Assembly (NCBI GenBank): GCA_963579995.1 | Contig: CAUZIY010000001.1 | Coordinates: 6,214 to 70,213 of the forward strand | Reading direction: 5' to 3' | DNA: 64,000 bases | Source of the DNA: UBA6626 sp963579995 | GTDB taxonomy: Bacteria > Planctomycetota > Phycisphaerae > Phycisphaerales > Phycisphaeraceae | In this document: piece by piece, positions 16,327 through 24,765 of the stretch | Layout: every line of letters starts with the position of its first letter | Position numbering within the stretch: position 1 is the first letter of the stretch | Program-made: the position numbers and the translations under genes | The notes under the pieces: model-generated | What the model was told of the DNA's origin: nothing | Databases searched by the model: none | Seen by the model: only the letters and a program-made list of their open reading frames with translations

Positions 16327-17532
16327 ATGACCACAGCCGACACCCAGATTGACCAAGCCTATATCATCCAGCGGCCCGAGTCTGTGCCGGAAACAGTCCA
16401 ACAGGAAGATGTTCAAACTGAAGAGATGCTGGTCAACATGGGGCCGCAGCATCCGTCAACCCATGGTGTTTTGCGCGTTGTGTTGCGTACAGATGGTGAA
16501 ATGGTGCTCGAGGCCGTGCCCCATATCGGATATTTACACCGCTGTGCAGAGAAGATTGGCGAGAGTGTTCCTTACAATCAGTTCATCCCTTACACCGACC
16601 GCATGGATTATCTAGCAGGGATGAACGAGAACTGGGCCTATTGCAGGGCAGTTGAGGAACTTGCGGGTATTGAACTTCCGCGACGGGCTGAATTTATCCG
16701 GATTATCATTGGCGAACTGAATCGTATTGCATCCCACTTGGTGTCATTTGGGACCTACGGCTTGGACATTGGCGCTTTTACGCCGTTTCTCTACGCCTTT
16801 CGTGAGCGCGAATATATCTTGGACTTGTTCGAGATGGTTTGCGGTGCCCGGCTTACATATAGCTACTTCACAATTGGTGGATCCGTCTATGATCTGCCGG
16901 AAGGTTATCTGGAAAAGATCACTGAATTTCTCGATTACTTCGAGCCGAAAATCAAGGAATATAATGACCTGCTGTCCCACAACCATATCTTTGTCAAGCG
17001 GACAGCCAATGTCGGTGTGATTAGCCCAGAACTCTGCAAAGCCTATGCGTTGACCGGGCCGGTGATTCGCGGAAGTGGTATTGCTTATGATCTGCGTCGT
17101 GATAAGCCTTACAGCCTTTATCCAGAACTGGATTTTGATGTCTGTGTAGGTCGTGGCGAGAAGGGGGTTCTGGGCGATTGCTGGGACCGTTACATTGTTC
17201 GTATGCTGGAGATTGAGCAGTCGGTCAAGATCATCCGGCAGGCAATCAAGATGATTCCGGTTTCAGGTGAAGAAGCTAATTACCGGATTAAATTGTCCCG
17301 AAACTTCAAACCGGACGCAGGCGAGGTATATGTTGAAACGGAAAATCCACGTGGCATTTTGGGGTTTTTCCTAGAGAGCCAGGGCGGTCCGATGGCATAT
17401 CGTTGCAAGGTTCGTGCTGCGACGTTCTGCAATCTGTCGGTTACTAACGTGCTTTGCCGGGATTGTCTTTTGGCTGACGTGCCTGCCATCATCGGTTCGA
17501 TCGACGTGGTGATGGGGCAAGTAGATCGTTAG
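16327..17532 (+). CDS. nuoD: NADH-quinone oxidoreductase subunit D (NuoD)
   Basis: 401 residues. NuoD is the 49-kDa subunit of respiratory complex I and forms the quinone site with NuoB. Family motifs are NMGPQHPSTHGVLRVVLRTD near residue 40, the HRCAEKIGE stretch, PYTDRMDYLAGMNEN, and the terminal IDVVMGQVDR. The frame is open from a TTG at 16291, but GGAGGA lies inside that extension at 16303-16308, so the ATG at 16327 is preferred despite the long spacing. No other nuo gene is next to it. A convergent TPR gene follows 12 bases downstream, so it is transcribed alone. Confidence 0.95.
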   Translation: MTTADTQIDQAYIIQRPESVPETVQQEDVQTEEMLVNMGPQHPSTHGVLRVVLRTDGEMVLEAVPHIGYLHRCAEKIGESVPYNQFIPYTDRMDYLAGMNENWAYCRAVEELAGIELPRRAEFIRIIIGELNRIASHLVSFGTYGLDIGAFTPFLYAFREREYILDLFEMVCGARLTYSYFTIGGSVYDLPEGYLEKITEFLDYFEPKIKEYNDLLSHNHIFVKRTANVGVISPELCKAYALTGPVIRGSGIAYDLRRDKPYSLYPELDFDVCVGRGEKGVLGDCWDRYIVRMLEIEQSVKIIRQAIKMIPVSGEEANYRIKLSRNFKPDAGEVYVETENPRGILGFFLESQGGPMAYRCKVRAATFCNLSVTNVLCRDCLLADVPAIIGSIDVVMGQVDR

Positions 17533-17543
17533 TTAGTTGGGTC

Positions 17544-18530
17544 CTATCGAGTTTGATAGCGTGAGATCAAGTCAATAATCCGAGGCTGATTGCCTTCCAG
17601 GTTGAGGCTATTGCGCCATGATTGCATTGCTTCATCGAAATAGGCTGAATCCTGGCGCCCCGATTGGATGTAAAGCGTCATCAGGCAAACCCCCAAACCA
17701 TTGAGTGAGGCCGTGTCATCACTTTTGAGTGATAGGGCAGCGCGATAGCTGGTAAGGGCATCTTCAAATCGGTACGACTTAAATAGGCAATACCCCATCC
17801 GCTCGTGAGCCAGGGAAGTTGGTTCGTGGCGGATCAATGATTGCAAGACGTTAACAGCGCGCTCGTAACGCTCTAATCGCAATAGGGCATCAGCCAGGCC
17901 AATCAAGACCGGTGTTTGTGTGTCACCCAGTTCGTTGGCGTGTCGAAAGGCTTCCGCCGCCTCTTTATATTGCTCCAATAGACTGAGTGCGGCGCCTTGG
18001 TTGGCCCACGCTTCTTGGCTCTCGGGGTTGAGGTCAGTTGCGCGGGTCACGTATTGTGCTGCGTCGCTTGGCCGCCCCAACTGTAAGTAGGCGCCGCCCA
18101 AGTGATAATTGGCTTCATAGCTCTCCGGGCGGATAATCAAGGCGCGAAGGTAGACCCTGACGGCATCTTCAAGTTTGTTTCCCAAGTGGAGAACCAGGCC
18201 TAGGTAATAGTGCCCTTCATAATTGTTGGGGGCAATGTGGGTGGCAGTGGTGAATGAACGTTCGGCCAGTTCATGGCGGCCACGCTGCCGATAGACATTG
18301 CCCATGCCCATATGGGCATCAACGACTTTGGGATTCTCTGCAATAGCCAAGGCAAATGAGGCTAATGCTGAGTTGCTCAAACCCTGGTCTAGAAATTGAT
18401 GGCCCTGTGAGACATGTATCTGTGCCGCTAAGTTAGATGGATGATCGGTACTATGACATCCGCTGATGCCACCGAGGAGGAACCCCACAAATACAAAAGA
18501 CACGATGATGCGGCCATACATGCAAATCAT
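17544..18530 (-). CDS. TPR-repeat lipoprotein
   Basis: 328 residues. The N-terminus is a lipoprotein signal with lipobox I-S-G-C ending at Cys25, so the protein is probably membrane-anchored and faces the periplasm. The rest is about seven or eight tetratricopeptide repeats, visible from conserved G/A/Y spacing such as ALASFALAIAENP and AHMGMGNVYRQRG. TPRs mediate protein-protein binding, and the partner is unknown; some relatives are pilus (PilF-type) or secretion assembly factors. The ATG at 18530 follows GACGGAGA. nadE diverges 245 bases away. Confidence 0.85.
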   Translation of the reverse strand: MICMYGRIIVSFVFVGFLLGGISGCHSTDHPSNLAAQIHVSQGHQFLDQGLSNSALASFALAIAENPKVVDAHMGMGNVYRQRGRHELAERSFTTATHIAPNNYEGHYYLGLVLHLGNKLEDAVRVYLRALIIRPESYEANYHLGGAYLQLGRPSDAAQYVTRATDLNPESQEAWANQGAALSLLEQYKEAAEAFRHANELGDTQTPVLIGLADALLRLERYERAVNVLQSLIRHEPTSLAHERMGYCLFKSYRFEDALTSYRAALSLKSDDTASLNGLGVCLMTLYIQSGRQDSAYFDEAMQSWRNSLNLEGNQPRIIDLISRYQTR

Positions 18531-18775
18531 GTCAGTCTCCGTCTAAAAAAGTCCCCAAGTCACCAACCGGCATCAGTATTTGATGGCAGTATGGTCCGAT
18601 ACTGGAGATATACCATGCAGCATCGCCTGTTATGGCACCCTTGCCAGAGAATGCTCCGTCCAGTTCCTAGCCAACGCGGCCGTTATGAGACGAAGCCTAG
18701 GCGACGAGTTTGTAGCCGTCAATGCAACACACGGTCGCTCGTGACGGATACAATTAGTTTGCGGAGTATCCTACT

Positions 18776-20596
18776 GTGAAGATCGCACTGGCGCAGATTA
18801 ATCCAACGATCGGGAACATTCACGGCAATGCCCAGCAGATCCGTCATGCGATCAGCCGGGCACAGCAGCACGGTGCTGAACTTGTGGTGCTACCTGAATT
18901 GGCGATTGTTGGCTACCCGCCTAAGGATTTACTGCTTAAACCCTCGGTGATTAATGACTGTGAGGCCGCAGTTCGGTACCTGGCTGGATTTTGCAACGAA
19001 ATCGCAGCCGTCATCGGGTATCCCCGCCGTTCTGATGACCCGGTTGGCCGTCCGTTGCTCAATGCTGCAGCTTTCTGTCATGGCGGTCGTATTGTTGGCC
19101 ACCGATCCAAGAGCCTTCTGCCAACCTACGACGTATTTGATGAAAGCCGTTATTTTGAGCCGCAAGCTGGTCAGGCAGGCGATTTGCTTCTCGAGTTTCA
19201 TGGTGTCCGCCTGGGTATCACCATCTGCGAAGATCTCTGGAACGACCAACAGTTACTTCCCCGGAAGCTGTACCGCCACGATCCCTTGGATGCTTTAGCT
19301 GATGCTGATGCCCAGATCATGATCAATTGTTCGGCGTCACCCTTTGTGGTTGGCAAGCCGGCATTTCGGTTGGAACTGTTTGCTGTTGCAGCCAGGCGGC
19401 GGGCACGTCCTTTGGTCTATTGCAATCAGGTTGGTGGAAATGATGAACTGGTGTTTGACGGCAATAGCTGCGTGATCGGTGTGGATGGCAATCTCATTGC
19501 TGCAGCCAAGTCTTTTGAAACGGATTTACTGGTTGTGGATGTGGAGCCATCTACATCAGGTATGAATAGTACACCATCACTTCCTGTTAACGCATCAGCA
19601 ATGGTACCGCCTTGGGAAATGGCTAAGCCACAATCATCGGAAGATCCGGGATGTTCAAGTCGATCGGGGTCGGGGGGCACGATTGAATCGGTTTATCAAG
19701 CGTTGGTCTTGGGGTTGCGTGATTACTGTTACAAGTGCGGGTTTAAGTCCATCGTGGTAGGGCTGTCGGGCGGTATCGATTCGGCGGTGACCGCGGCTTT
19801 GGCTGTTGCTGCAATGGGTAAGTCCAATGTGATGGGTGTGGCAATGCCGTCCCGCTACAGTTCGCCGAGTTCTGTCACCGATGCTGAAGAATTAGCTGAT
19901 GTATTGGGGCTGGCCTTTCACGCGATCCCAATTGCCGGTCCACACCAGGCATTTGAGCAAGTACTTGCGCCATATTTTGTCGGTTTGGAACCTGATGCAG
20001 CTGAGGAGAATATCCAGGCACGTATTCGCGGTGTCATCCTGATGGCTTTTTCCAACAAAAATGGTTCACTGCTTGTCACAACAGGTAACAAGAGTGAACT
20101 GGCGGTGGGCTATTGCACGCTCTATGGTGATATGTGTGGTGGGATGGCCGTGCTCAGTGATGTGCCCAAGACAATGGTCTGGGAACTGGCTCGATGGATC
20201 AATGACTCTTCATCGTCTCCACTTCGGGCTGAATACGGGTGCTCGGTCATTCCCCAAAGCTCCATTACGAAAGTGCCCAGTGCCGAGTTGCGTCCTGACC
20301 AAAGTGATCAGGATTCATTGCCTCCTTACGAAGTGTTGGATCAGATTATCGAGTACTACGTTGAGCAGGAACAGTCAGTGCAGCAAATTATAGATGCCCT
20401 GAAAAAAACGGTGCCCCAGCAGACGATTACACGGATGGTGCAGTTAATTGATCGTAATGAATACAAACGCAAACAGGCTGCGCCGGGAATCAAAGTAACC
20501 GGCCGGGCCTTTGGATTTGGCCGCAGGATGCCGATTGCACAGCGTTATAAGGACGGCGCCTTCAAGGCGGTCAAATTACCGCGAGCATCCAAGTGA
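18776..20596 (+). CDS. nadE: Glutamine-dependent NAD+ synthetase
   Basis: 606 residues with a GTG start, preceded by GCGGAG. It makes NAD+ from nicotinate adenine dinucleotide, taking ammonia from glutamine. The N-terminal nitrilase-like glutaminase domain has the Glu41-Lys112-Cys151 triad (LPELAIVGYPP, KSLLPTYDVFDE, ITICEDLW). A low-complexity linker rich in Ser and Pro (around residues 255-305) leads to the synthetase domain with the pyrophosphatase loop GLSGGIDSA near residue 330. The TGNKSELAVGYCTLYGDMCG region binds the adenylated substrate. Length fits the glutamine-dependent class (540-700) rather than the short ammonia-only form. Confidence 0.95.
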   Translation: MKIALAQINPTIGNIHGNAQQIRHAISRAQQHGAELVVLPELAIVGYPPKDLLLKPSVINDCEAAVRYLAGFCNEIAAVIGYPRRSDDPVGRPLLNAAAFCHGGRIVGHRSKSLLPTYDVFDESRYFEPQAGQAGDLLLEFHGVRLGITICEDLWNDQQLLPRKLYRHDPLDALADADAQIMINCSASPFVVGKPAFRLELFAVAARRRARPLVYCNQVGGNDELVFDGNSCVIGVDGNLIAAAKSFETDLLVVDVEPSTSGMNSTPSLPVNASAMVPPWEMAKPQSSEDPGCSSRSGSGGTIESVYQALVLGLRDYCYKCGFKSIVVGLSGGIDSAVTAALAVAAMGKSNVMGVAMPSRYSSPSSVTDAEELADVLGLAFHAIPIAGPHQAFEQVLAPYFVGLEPDAAEENIQARIRGVILMAFSNKNGSLLVTTGNKSELAVGYCTLYGDMCGGMAVLSDVPKTMVWELARWINDSSSSPLRAEYGCSVIPQSSITKVPSAELRPDQSDQDSLPPYEVLDQIIEYYVEQEQSVQQIIDALKKTVPQQTITRMVQLIDRNEYKRKQAAPGIKVTGRAFGFGRRMPIAQRYKDGAFKAVKLPRASK

Positions 20597-20681
20597 TTGA
20601 ATAGTTGGGCTGGGCAGGGGGTCTTCCGGACCACTGACTTGGAAATCCCTACAAAGCCATATTTTGCAGTGTGACCACCAA

Positions 20682-21014
20682 TTACTTGGGCATTGACCAC
20701 GGGACATCATCGTCACGATGAAATGCTTGGGTTGCCTGCTGAAGGCAATCGTGACAAATAATGGCGGTTGGGTTAGCCGCTTGTGACCGTGGGTTGGGTG
20801 CCCATTGCTTGAGTTCCGTCGGCAGCTGATCACGGATGCACATCGTGCAGCTGTATTGGTTTTGTGGGGCGCTTTCATCGGCGATCGCTTGCTTGACGCA
20901 GTCGAGGCAAATGACCGAACCTCGATGCCCTTCGATCATGGGGAAAACCTGGTCCCAATCAGTTCCACAAAAGTCGCAGCTTATGACCACTTGGCCGTCT
21001 TCGCTTCTTTGCAT
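20682..21014 (-). CDS. Small protein with two ClpX-type C4 zinc fingers
   Basis: 110 residues. Four CxxC pairs are at residues 13/16, 36/39, 56/59 and 87/90. The first half (CDFCGTDW ... VICLDCVKQAI) closely matches the layout of the zinc-binding domain of ClpX, where CxxCG and an ICDECV-type pair are about 20 residues apart. The second half repeats the arrangement with a longer gap. No AAA domain follows, so this is a stand-alone double finger. ClpX fingers dimerise and bind adaptors, so an adaptor-like role is possible but speculative. No strong ribosome-binding site is seen; cysteine pattern and isolation support coding. Confidence 0.65.
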   Translation of the reverse strand: MQRSEDGQVVISCDFCGTDWDQVFPMIEGHRGSVICLDCVKQAIADESAPQNQYSCTMCIRDQLPTELKQWAPNPRSQAANPTAIICHDCLQQATQAFHRDDDVPWSMPK

Positions 21015-21202
21015 ACGTGCTATTTCTCATTCATTTTGATCGACAAAGGTTAGTGGAAGATTACATCCATTATGACAGCAAGTCGATCTTTGTTGTTTAA
21101 TCAAAGCCCCTAGCCTTTCGCTGGTGTTGGAGGCGAGATTCCGGGGCAATCTGTGACTGTCATGTGATTGGGGCAAACGGGTGGTGTTTGCGTATCCATG
21201 TC

Positions 21203-23080
21203 CTATCGGCGCAAGCTATCCCACGCGTCAACGATGTGTTGTTCGTCCACTGCATTGACAAGATCAACCTGCCCCAGGTTAGTGGGTAGCACCAGCCGCA
21301 ATTGTCCGCCTGCCACCTTCTTGTCGACCCGCATCAGTTCCAGTAACTGTCTGGTTGCGGGTAGATGTGGGGACTGGGTGGGAAGCCCGGCACGCTCAAG
21401 CAGGCTGGTAAGTCGCTGAAGGATGTTCGGGTCGCACCGGCCGATTGTAACGGAAAGTTTGGTTGCTGCGACCATGCCCAACGCGACAGCTTCGCCATGA
21501 TGGTAAGAAGAAGGACTATCGAACTTTCCAGCGGCTTCAATGGCATGGGCGAAAGTATGCCCGAAATTCAGGTGGGCCCGCTGGCCGAGTTCCTTTTCGT
21601 CGGCGATGACCACGCTTGCCTTGATCTGTACGTTACGGCGAACCAGTTCAACCAGGATGTCACGATCCTGGGAAAGAATTTCATCGACATGGTTTTCCGT
21701 CCATGTGAACAGTTCAGCGTCACGAATGATGCCATGTTTAATACACTCGGCCAGGCCGCATCGCATTTGGCGATCCGGTAGGGTAGATAGCGTATCGGTA
21801 TCAATAACGACGAGGCTGGGTTGGTAGAAACTGCCCACAAGATTTTTTCCTTGCGGCAGGTTGACGCCGACCTTCCCGCCGACCGAGGCATCGACCATTG
21901 CAAGCAAGGTGGTCGGACATTGAATGAATGGCACACCTCGAAGGTAGGTTGCGGCAATGAAACCAACCGTATCGCCCACAATCCCACCGCCCATTGCGAT
22001 GACGGGGCTGTGGCGCTCAAATTGAGCGCTCAGGAGTCGTTCATAGGCGGTGCGCACGGTATCAAGGTTCTTGTGGTTCTCGCCCACAGGCATCGGTTCG
22101 ATGACAAGGTCGTACCCGGATTGTTGTAGCGAAGATTGCGCCGATACAACATGTTGATCAGGAAGCCCCTCATCAATCAGTAACGCCGCCCGCGTGTGAG
22201 GCGCCACCTCCTGTACCAGGTTGCCTAACTGATTAAGGCCACTACTTCCAACCAGCACTTCATACCGGTGATGTGGCAGGTCAATGGCAATGGAGTTCAT
22301 GGGTTGCTTTCTTTGTCGGCGTTTGATCTCTAGCAGGGCCTGGGCAGGGTCCTGCGGTAATCCGTCCTGATCATCGTCATTTGCGTGGTCATAGGGCTGT
22401 GGTTCATGTGTCGGTACCACATGGTGCCGGCTTGGAACTGGGTCGCCCCCCCCCCTCATCACCCCTAATCGGAGTATGAGCCATCCGAGTCCAAGGGCGA
22501 TTACCAGTGCTAGAAACAATCGCGACGTATCGGTTGATGTACTGTATGCAGTTTTGAACAACTTGGCAGATTTGCCAACAAACACAGGATAACGCGATAC
22601 TTGATTTGCCAGATTGGTGGTCTCCCAGATCTTGTAGAATCTCGCAACTATTTCGATGTGACTGTTCGTCTGTGGTTCATCTGGTGGGTCCACGAGGTAG
22701 ACAATCGCCACGATTTCGGGGTCGTTGGCGACGATCATGCTCCATTGTTCCAGTTTGCCGTCCCACGGTCCTGCGCGAGCAAGGTTGGTGACCTTAAGGT
22801 CAGTCCGGCTGGGTGGTCGACCTGCATAGCGACCTGCAAGAATAAAACGTTGGCCGCGATAGGCCGAAGGGGTCTGTCCGATGGCATCATAATCAGGGAT
22901 CTTGCTGCCCGGCTTCACATCGCCTTGCCATTCAAGGGCATTGCGCAGCAACGGATACCAGGCGGCCTCGTCGACCAACGGGCTGTTGTCGATGGCCGAT
23001 TGCAGTTGCATGACTTGCTTGTCCGTCAATGGTGGCACGGCGGTAAAAATCGCGGTGGCCAGCAGTATGGCGGTTTGCAT
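21203..23080 (-). CDS. aroB: 3-dehydroquinate synthase (AroB) with an N-terminal membrane-protein extension
   Basis: 625 residues. Residues 261-625 are a complete AroB, which converts DAHP to 3-dehydroquinate in the shikimate pathway. It has the NAD-binding GGGIVGDTVGF, PTTLLAMVDASVGGK, the metal-site GLAECIKHG and the LNFGHTFAHAIE region. Residues 1-210 are a separate module: signal or anchor at 1-15, an exported domain, and one transmembrane segment at 187-207. A charged linker (210-260) ends in KRRQRKQ before Met261. The join has a ten-G run and no stop codon. A separate AroB starting at 22300 would be 365 residues, the normal size. Either a real fusion or two proteins hidden by a homopolymer error. 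Confidence 0.85.
   Translation of the reverse strand: MQTAILLATAIFTAVPPLTDKQVMQLQSAIDNSPLVDEAAWYPLLRNALEWQGDVKPGSKIPDYDAIGQTPSAYRGQRFILAGRYAGRPPSRTDLKVTNLARAGPWDGKLEQWSMIVANDPEIVAIVYLVDPPDEPQTNSHIEIVARFYKIWETTNLANQVSRYPVFVGKSAKLFKTAYSTSTDTSRLFLALVIALGLGWLILRLGVMRGGGDPVPSRHHVVPTHEPQPYDHANDDDQDGLPQDPAQALLEIKRRQRKQPMNSIAIDLPHHRYEVLVGSSGLNQLGNLVQEVAPHTRAALLIDEGLPDQHVVSAQSSLQQSGYDLVIEPMPVGENHKNLDTVRTAYERLLSAQFERHSPVIAMGGGIVGDTVGFIAATYLRGVPFIQCPTTLLAMVDASVGGKVGVNLPQGKNLVGSFYQPSLVVIDTDTLSTLPDRQMRCGLAECIKHGIIRDAELFTWTENHVDEILSQDRDILVELVRRNVQIKASVVIADEKELGQRAHLNFGHTFAHAIEAAGKFDSPSSYHHGEAVALGMVAATKLSVTIGRCDPNILQRLTSLLERAGLPTQSPHLPATRQLLELMRVDKKVAGGQLRLVLPTNLGQVDLVNAVDEQHIVDAWDSLRR
22446..22455 (-). repeat. 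Ten-base G homopolymer in the coding strand of the aroB fusion
   Basis: Ten consecutive C on the plus strand read as G10 on the coding strand, just after the transmembrane segment (codons 209-212, Arg-Gly-Gly-Gly). One base fewer would end the frame after about 40 codons and one more after about 17. The tract is therefore a potential slippage or phase-variation point, or a sequencing-error site. Confidence 0.8.
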
Positions 23081-23088
23081 GTGTGATA

Positions 23089-23117
23089 TTGTAGTGCTTT
23101 ACCCTAATAGTTATGAT
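23089..23117 (+). promoter_or_regulatory. Probable sigma70-type promoter of guaA
   Basis: TATGAT at 23112-23117 matches the -10 consensus at 5 of 6 positions and lies 17 bases after TTGTAG (23089-23094), a weak -35. It is in the 60-base gap between divergent aroB and guaA. Transcription would start near 23124, which excludes the upstream ATG at 23113 and supports the start at 23140. Confidence 0.45.
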
Positions 23118-23139
23118 CTTTCTTTTAGAAGGCGACCAC

Positions 23140-24756
23140 ATGTCCACCGTGTCGAGCCCCGGGCGTTCTGAATCCGACGAACTACTCAGTGAGTTAGACG
23201 ATCTGCCGCAATCGCTTCGTGGCCAGGTTGTGCCAATCCTTGATTTTGGTTCCCAGTACGCACAACTCATCGCCCGCCGTGTACGTGAGGCAGGTGTGTT
23301 GAGCATTTTGGTGGCACCGGATGTTTCGGTTGACCAGTTGAAAGCCATCAAGCCATGCGGCGTCATTCTTTCCGGGGGCCCGGCAAGCGTCTACGACGAC
23401 GGTGCCCCGCGTTGCGATCCGCGCCTTTTCGAGTTGGATGTTCCCATACTGGGGATCTGTTATGGCATGCAACTGGCTTGCCAAATGCTGGGCGCTGAGG
23501 TGCGCCGAGCTTCTCGCCACGAATATGGCCGCGCAGACCTGATGGTCTGCGATGATACAGATCTGCTGGGAAATATTGAATCTCAGTCATCGGTCTGGAT
23601 GAGTCATGGCGATCAAATTGTGGATCTGCCGGATGATTTTGTTTCGTTGGCGTCAACGACCACGTGCCCTTGTGCGGCGGTGCGGCACCGTACGCGTTCG
23701 TTTTATGGGGTGCAGTTCCATCCCGAAGTGACGCACACACAACACGGCGTCGACATTCTGGGCAATTTCCTGTTTTCAATCTGTCGTTGTGACGGTTCGT
23801 GGAAGATGAGCGATTTTCTTGAGGCTGAAATCAAACGGGTACGTCAAGTGGTGGGTGATGCCCGTGTTGTGTGCGGTTTGTCGGGTGGGGTTGATTCGGC
23901 GGTTACGGCGGCTCTGCTGCAACGGGCGATCGGTGAACAACTGACCTGCATCTTTGTAGATAACGGCCTTCTGCGCAAGAATGAACGCCAACTGGTGGAG
24001 AAAAAATTCCGTTCGCATTTCAGTATCAATCTGCGTGTCGTCGATGCAGGGACTCAATTTTTATCTGATCTGGCGGGGGTTGAAGATCCCCAGGAAAAAC
24101 GACAGCTTATTGGCCATCGATTCATCGAGGTATTCAAGGAGGCGGCAAAGGCGATCGGCAATGCCGAGTTCCTTGCCCAGGGTACGCTTTATCCCGATGT
24201 GATTGAATCTGGTCACGGATACAGCGGGGCGGCGGCAAATATCAAAAGTCATCACAATGTCGGCGGGCTACCCGAGAAACTCGGTTTCAAACTGGTTGAG
24301 CCACTGCGTAACCTGTTTAAAGACGAGGTGCGGCGACTGGGGGAAGTTCTGGATCTGTCTGAGCAGATCGTCTGGCGGCATCCATTTCCCGGTCCTGGTC
24401 TGGCCGTGCGTATCCTGGGGGCGGTGACCCAATCGGCACTGGATATTTTGCGTGATGCCGATGAGATTTTGCTTGAGGAAATCGTGTCGGCAGGACTGTA
24501 TCGTTCGACGGCCCAGGTCTTCGCTGTTTTACTGCCGGTTAAAGCCGTGGGTGTGATGGGCGATGGTCGTACGCATGAGCAGGTCATTGCAATTCGTGCA
24601 GTTGAGTCACAGGATTTCATGACGGCCGACTGGGCACGGATCCCATTTGAGGTGCTGGCCCAAATCAGCAACCGCATCATCAATGAGGTGAGTGGTGTCA
24701 ACCGGGTGGTCTATGACATCTCCAGCAAACCGCCGGCAACGATTGAGTGGGAGTAG
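23140..24756 (+). CDS. guaA: GMP synthase (glutamine-hydrolysing)
   Basis: 538 residues. It converts XMP to GMP with ammonia from glutamine. The N-terminal amidotransferase domain has ILDFGSQYAQLIARRVRE, nucleophile Cys107 in GICYGMQL, and FHPEVTHT. The ATP pyrophosphatase domain has GLSGGVDSAVTAAL around residue 250, and the C-terminal dimerisation domain ends in ISSKPPATIEWE. An in-frame ATG at 23113 overlaps the predicted -10 element, so the ATG at 23140, preceded by AGAAGG, is used. The YpdA-like gene starts 9 bases after the stop. Confidence 0.96.
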   Translation: MSTVSSPGRSESDELLSELDDLPQSLRGQVVPILDFGSQYAQLIARRVREAGVLSILVAPDVSVDQLKAIKPCGVILSGGPASVYDDGAPRCDPRLFELDVPILGICYGMQLACQMLGAEVRRASRHEYGRADLMVCDDTDLLGNIESQSSVWMSHGDQIVDLPDDFVSLASTTTCPCAAVRHRTRSFYGVQFHPEVTHTQHGVDILGNFLFSICRCDGSWKMSDFLEAEIKRVRQVVGDARVVCGLSGGVDSAVTAALLQRAIGEQLTCIFVDNGLLRKNERQLVEKKFRSHFSINLRVVDAGTQFLSDLAGVEDPQEKRQLIGHRFIEVFKEAAKAIGNAEFLAQGTLYPDVIESGHGYSGAAANIKSHHNVGGLPEKLGFKLVEPLRNLFKDEVRRLGEVLDLSEQIVWRHPFPGPGLAVRILGAVTQSALDILRDADEILLEEIVSAGLYRSTAQVFAVLLPVKAVGVMGDGRTHEQVIAIRAVESQDFMTADWARIPFEVLAQISNRIINEVSGVNRVVYDISSKPPATIEWE

Positions 24757-24765
24757 CTTGCCCCT

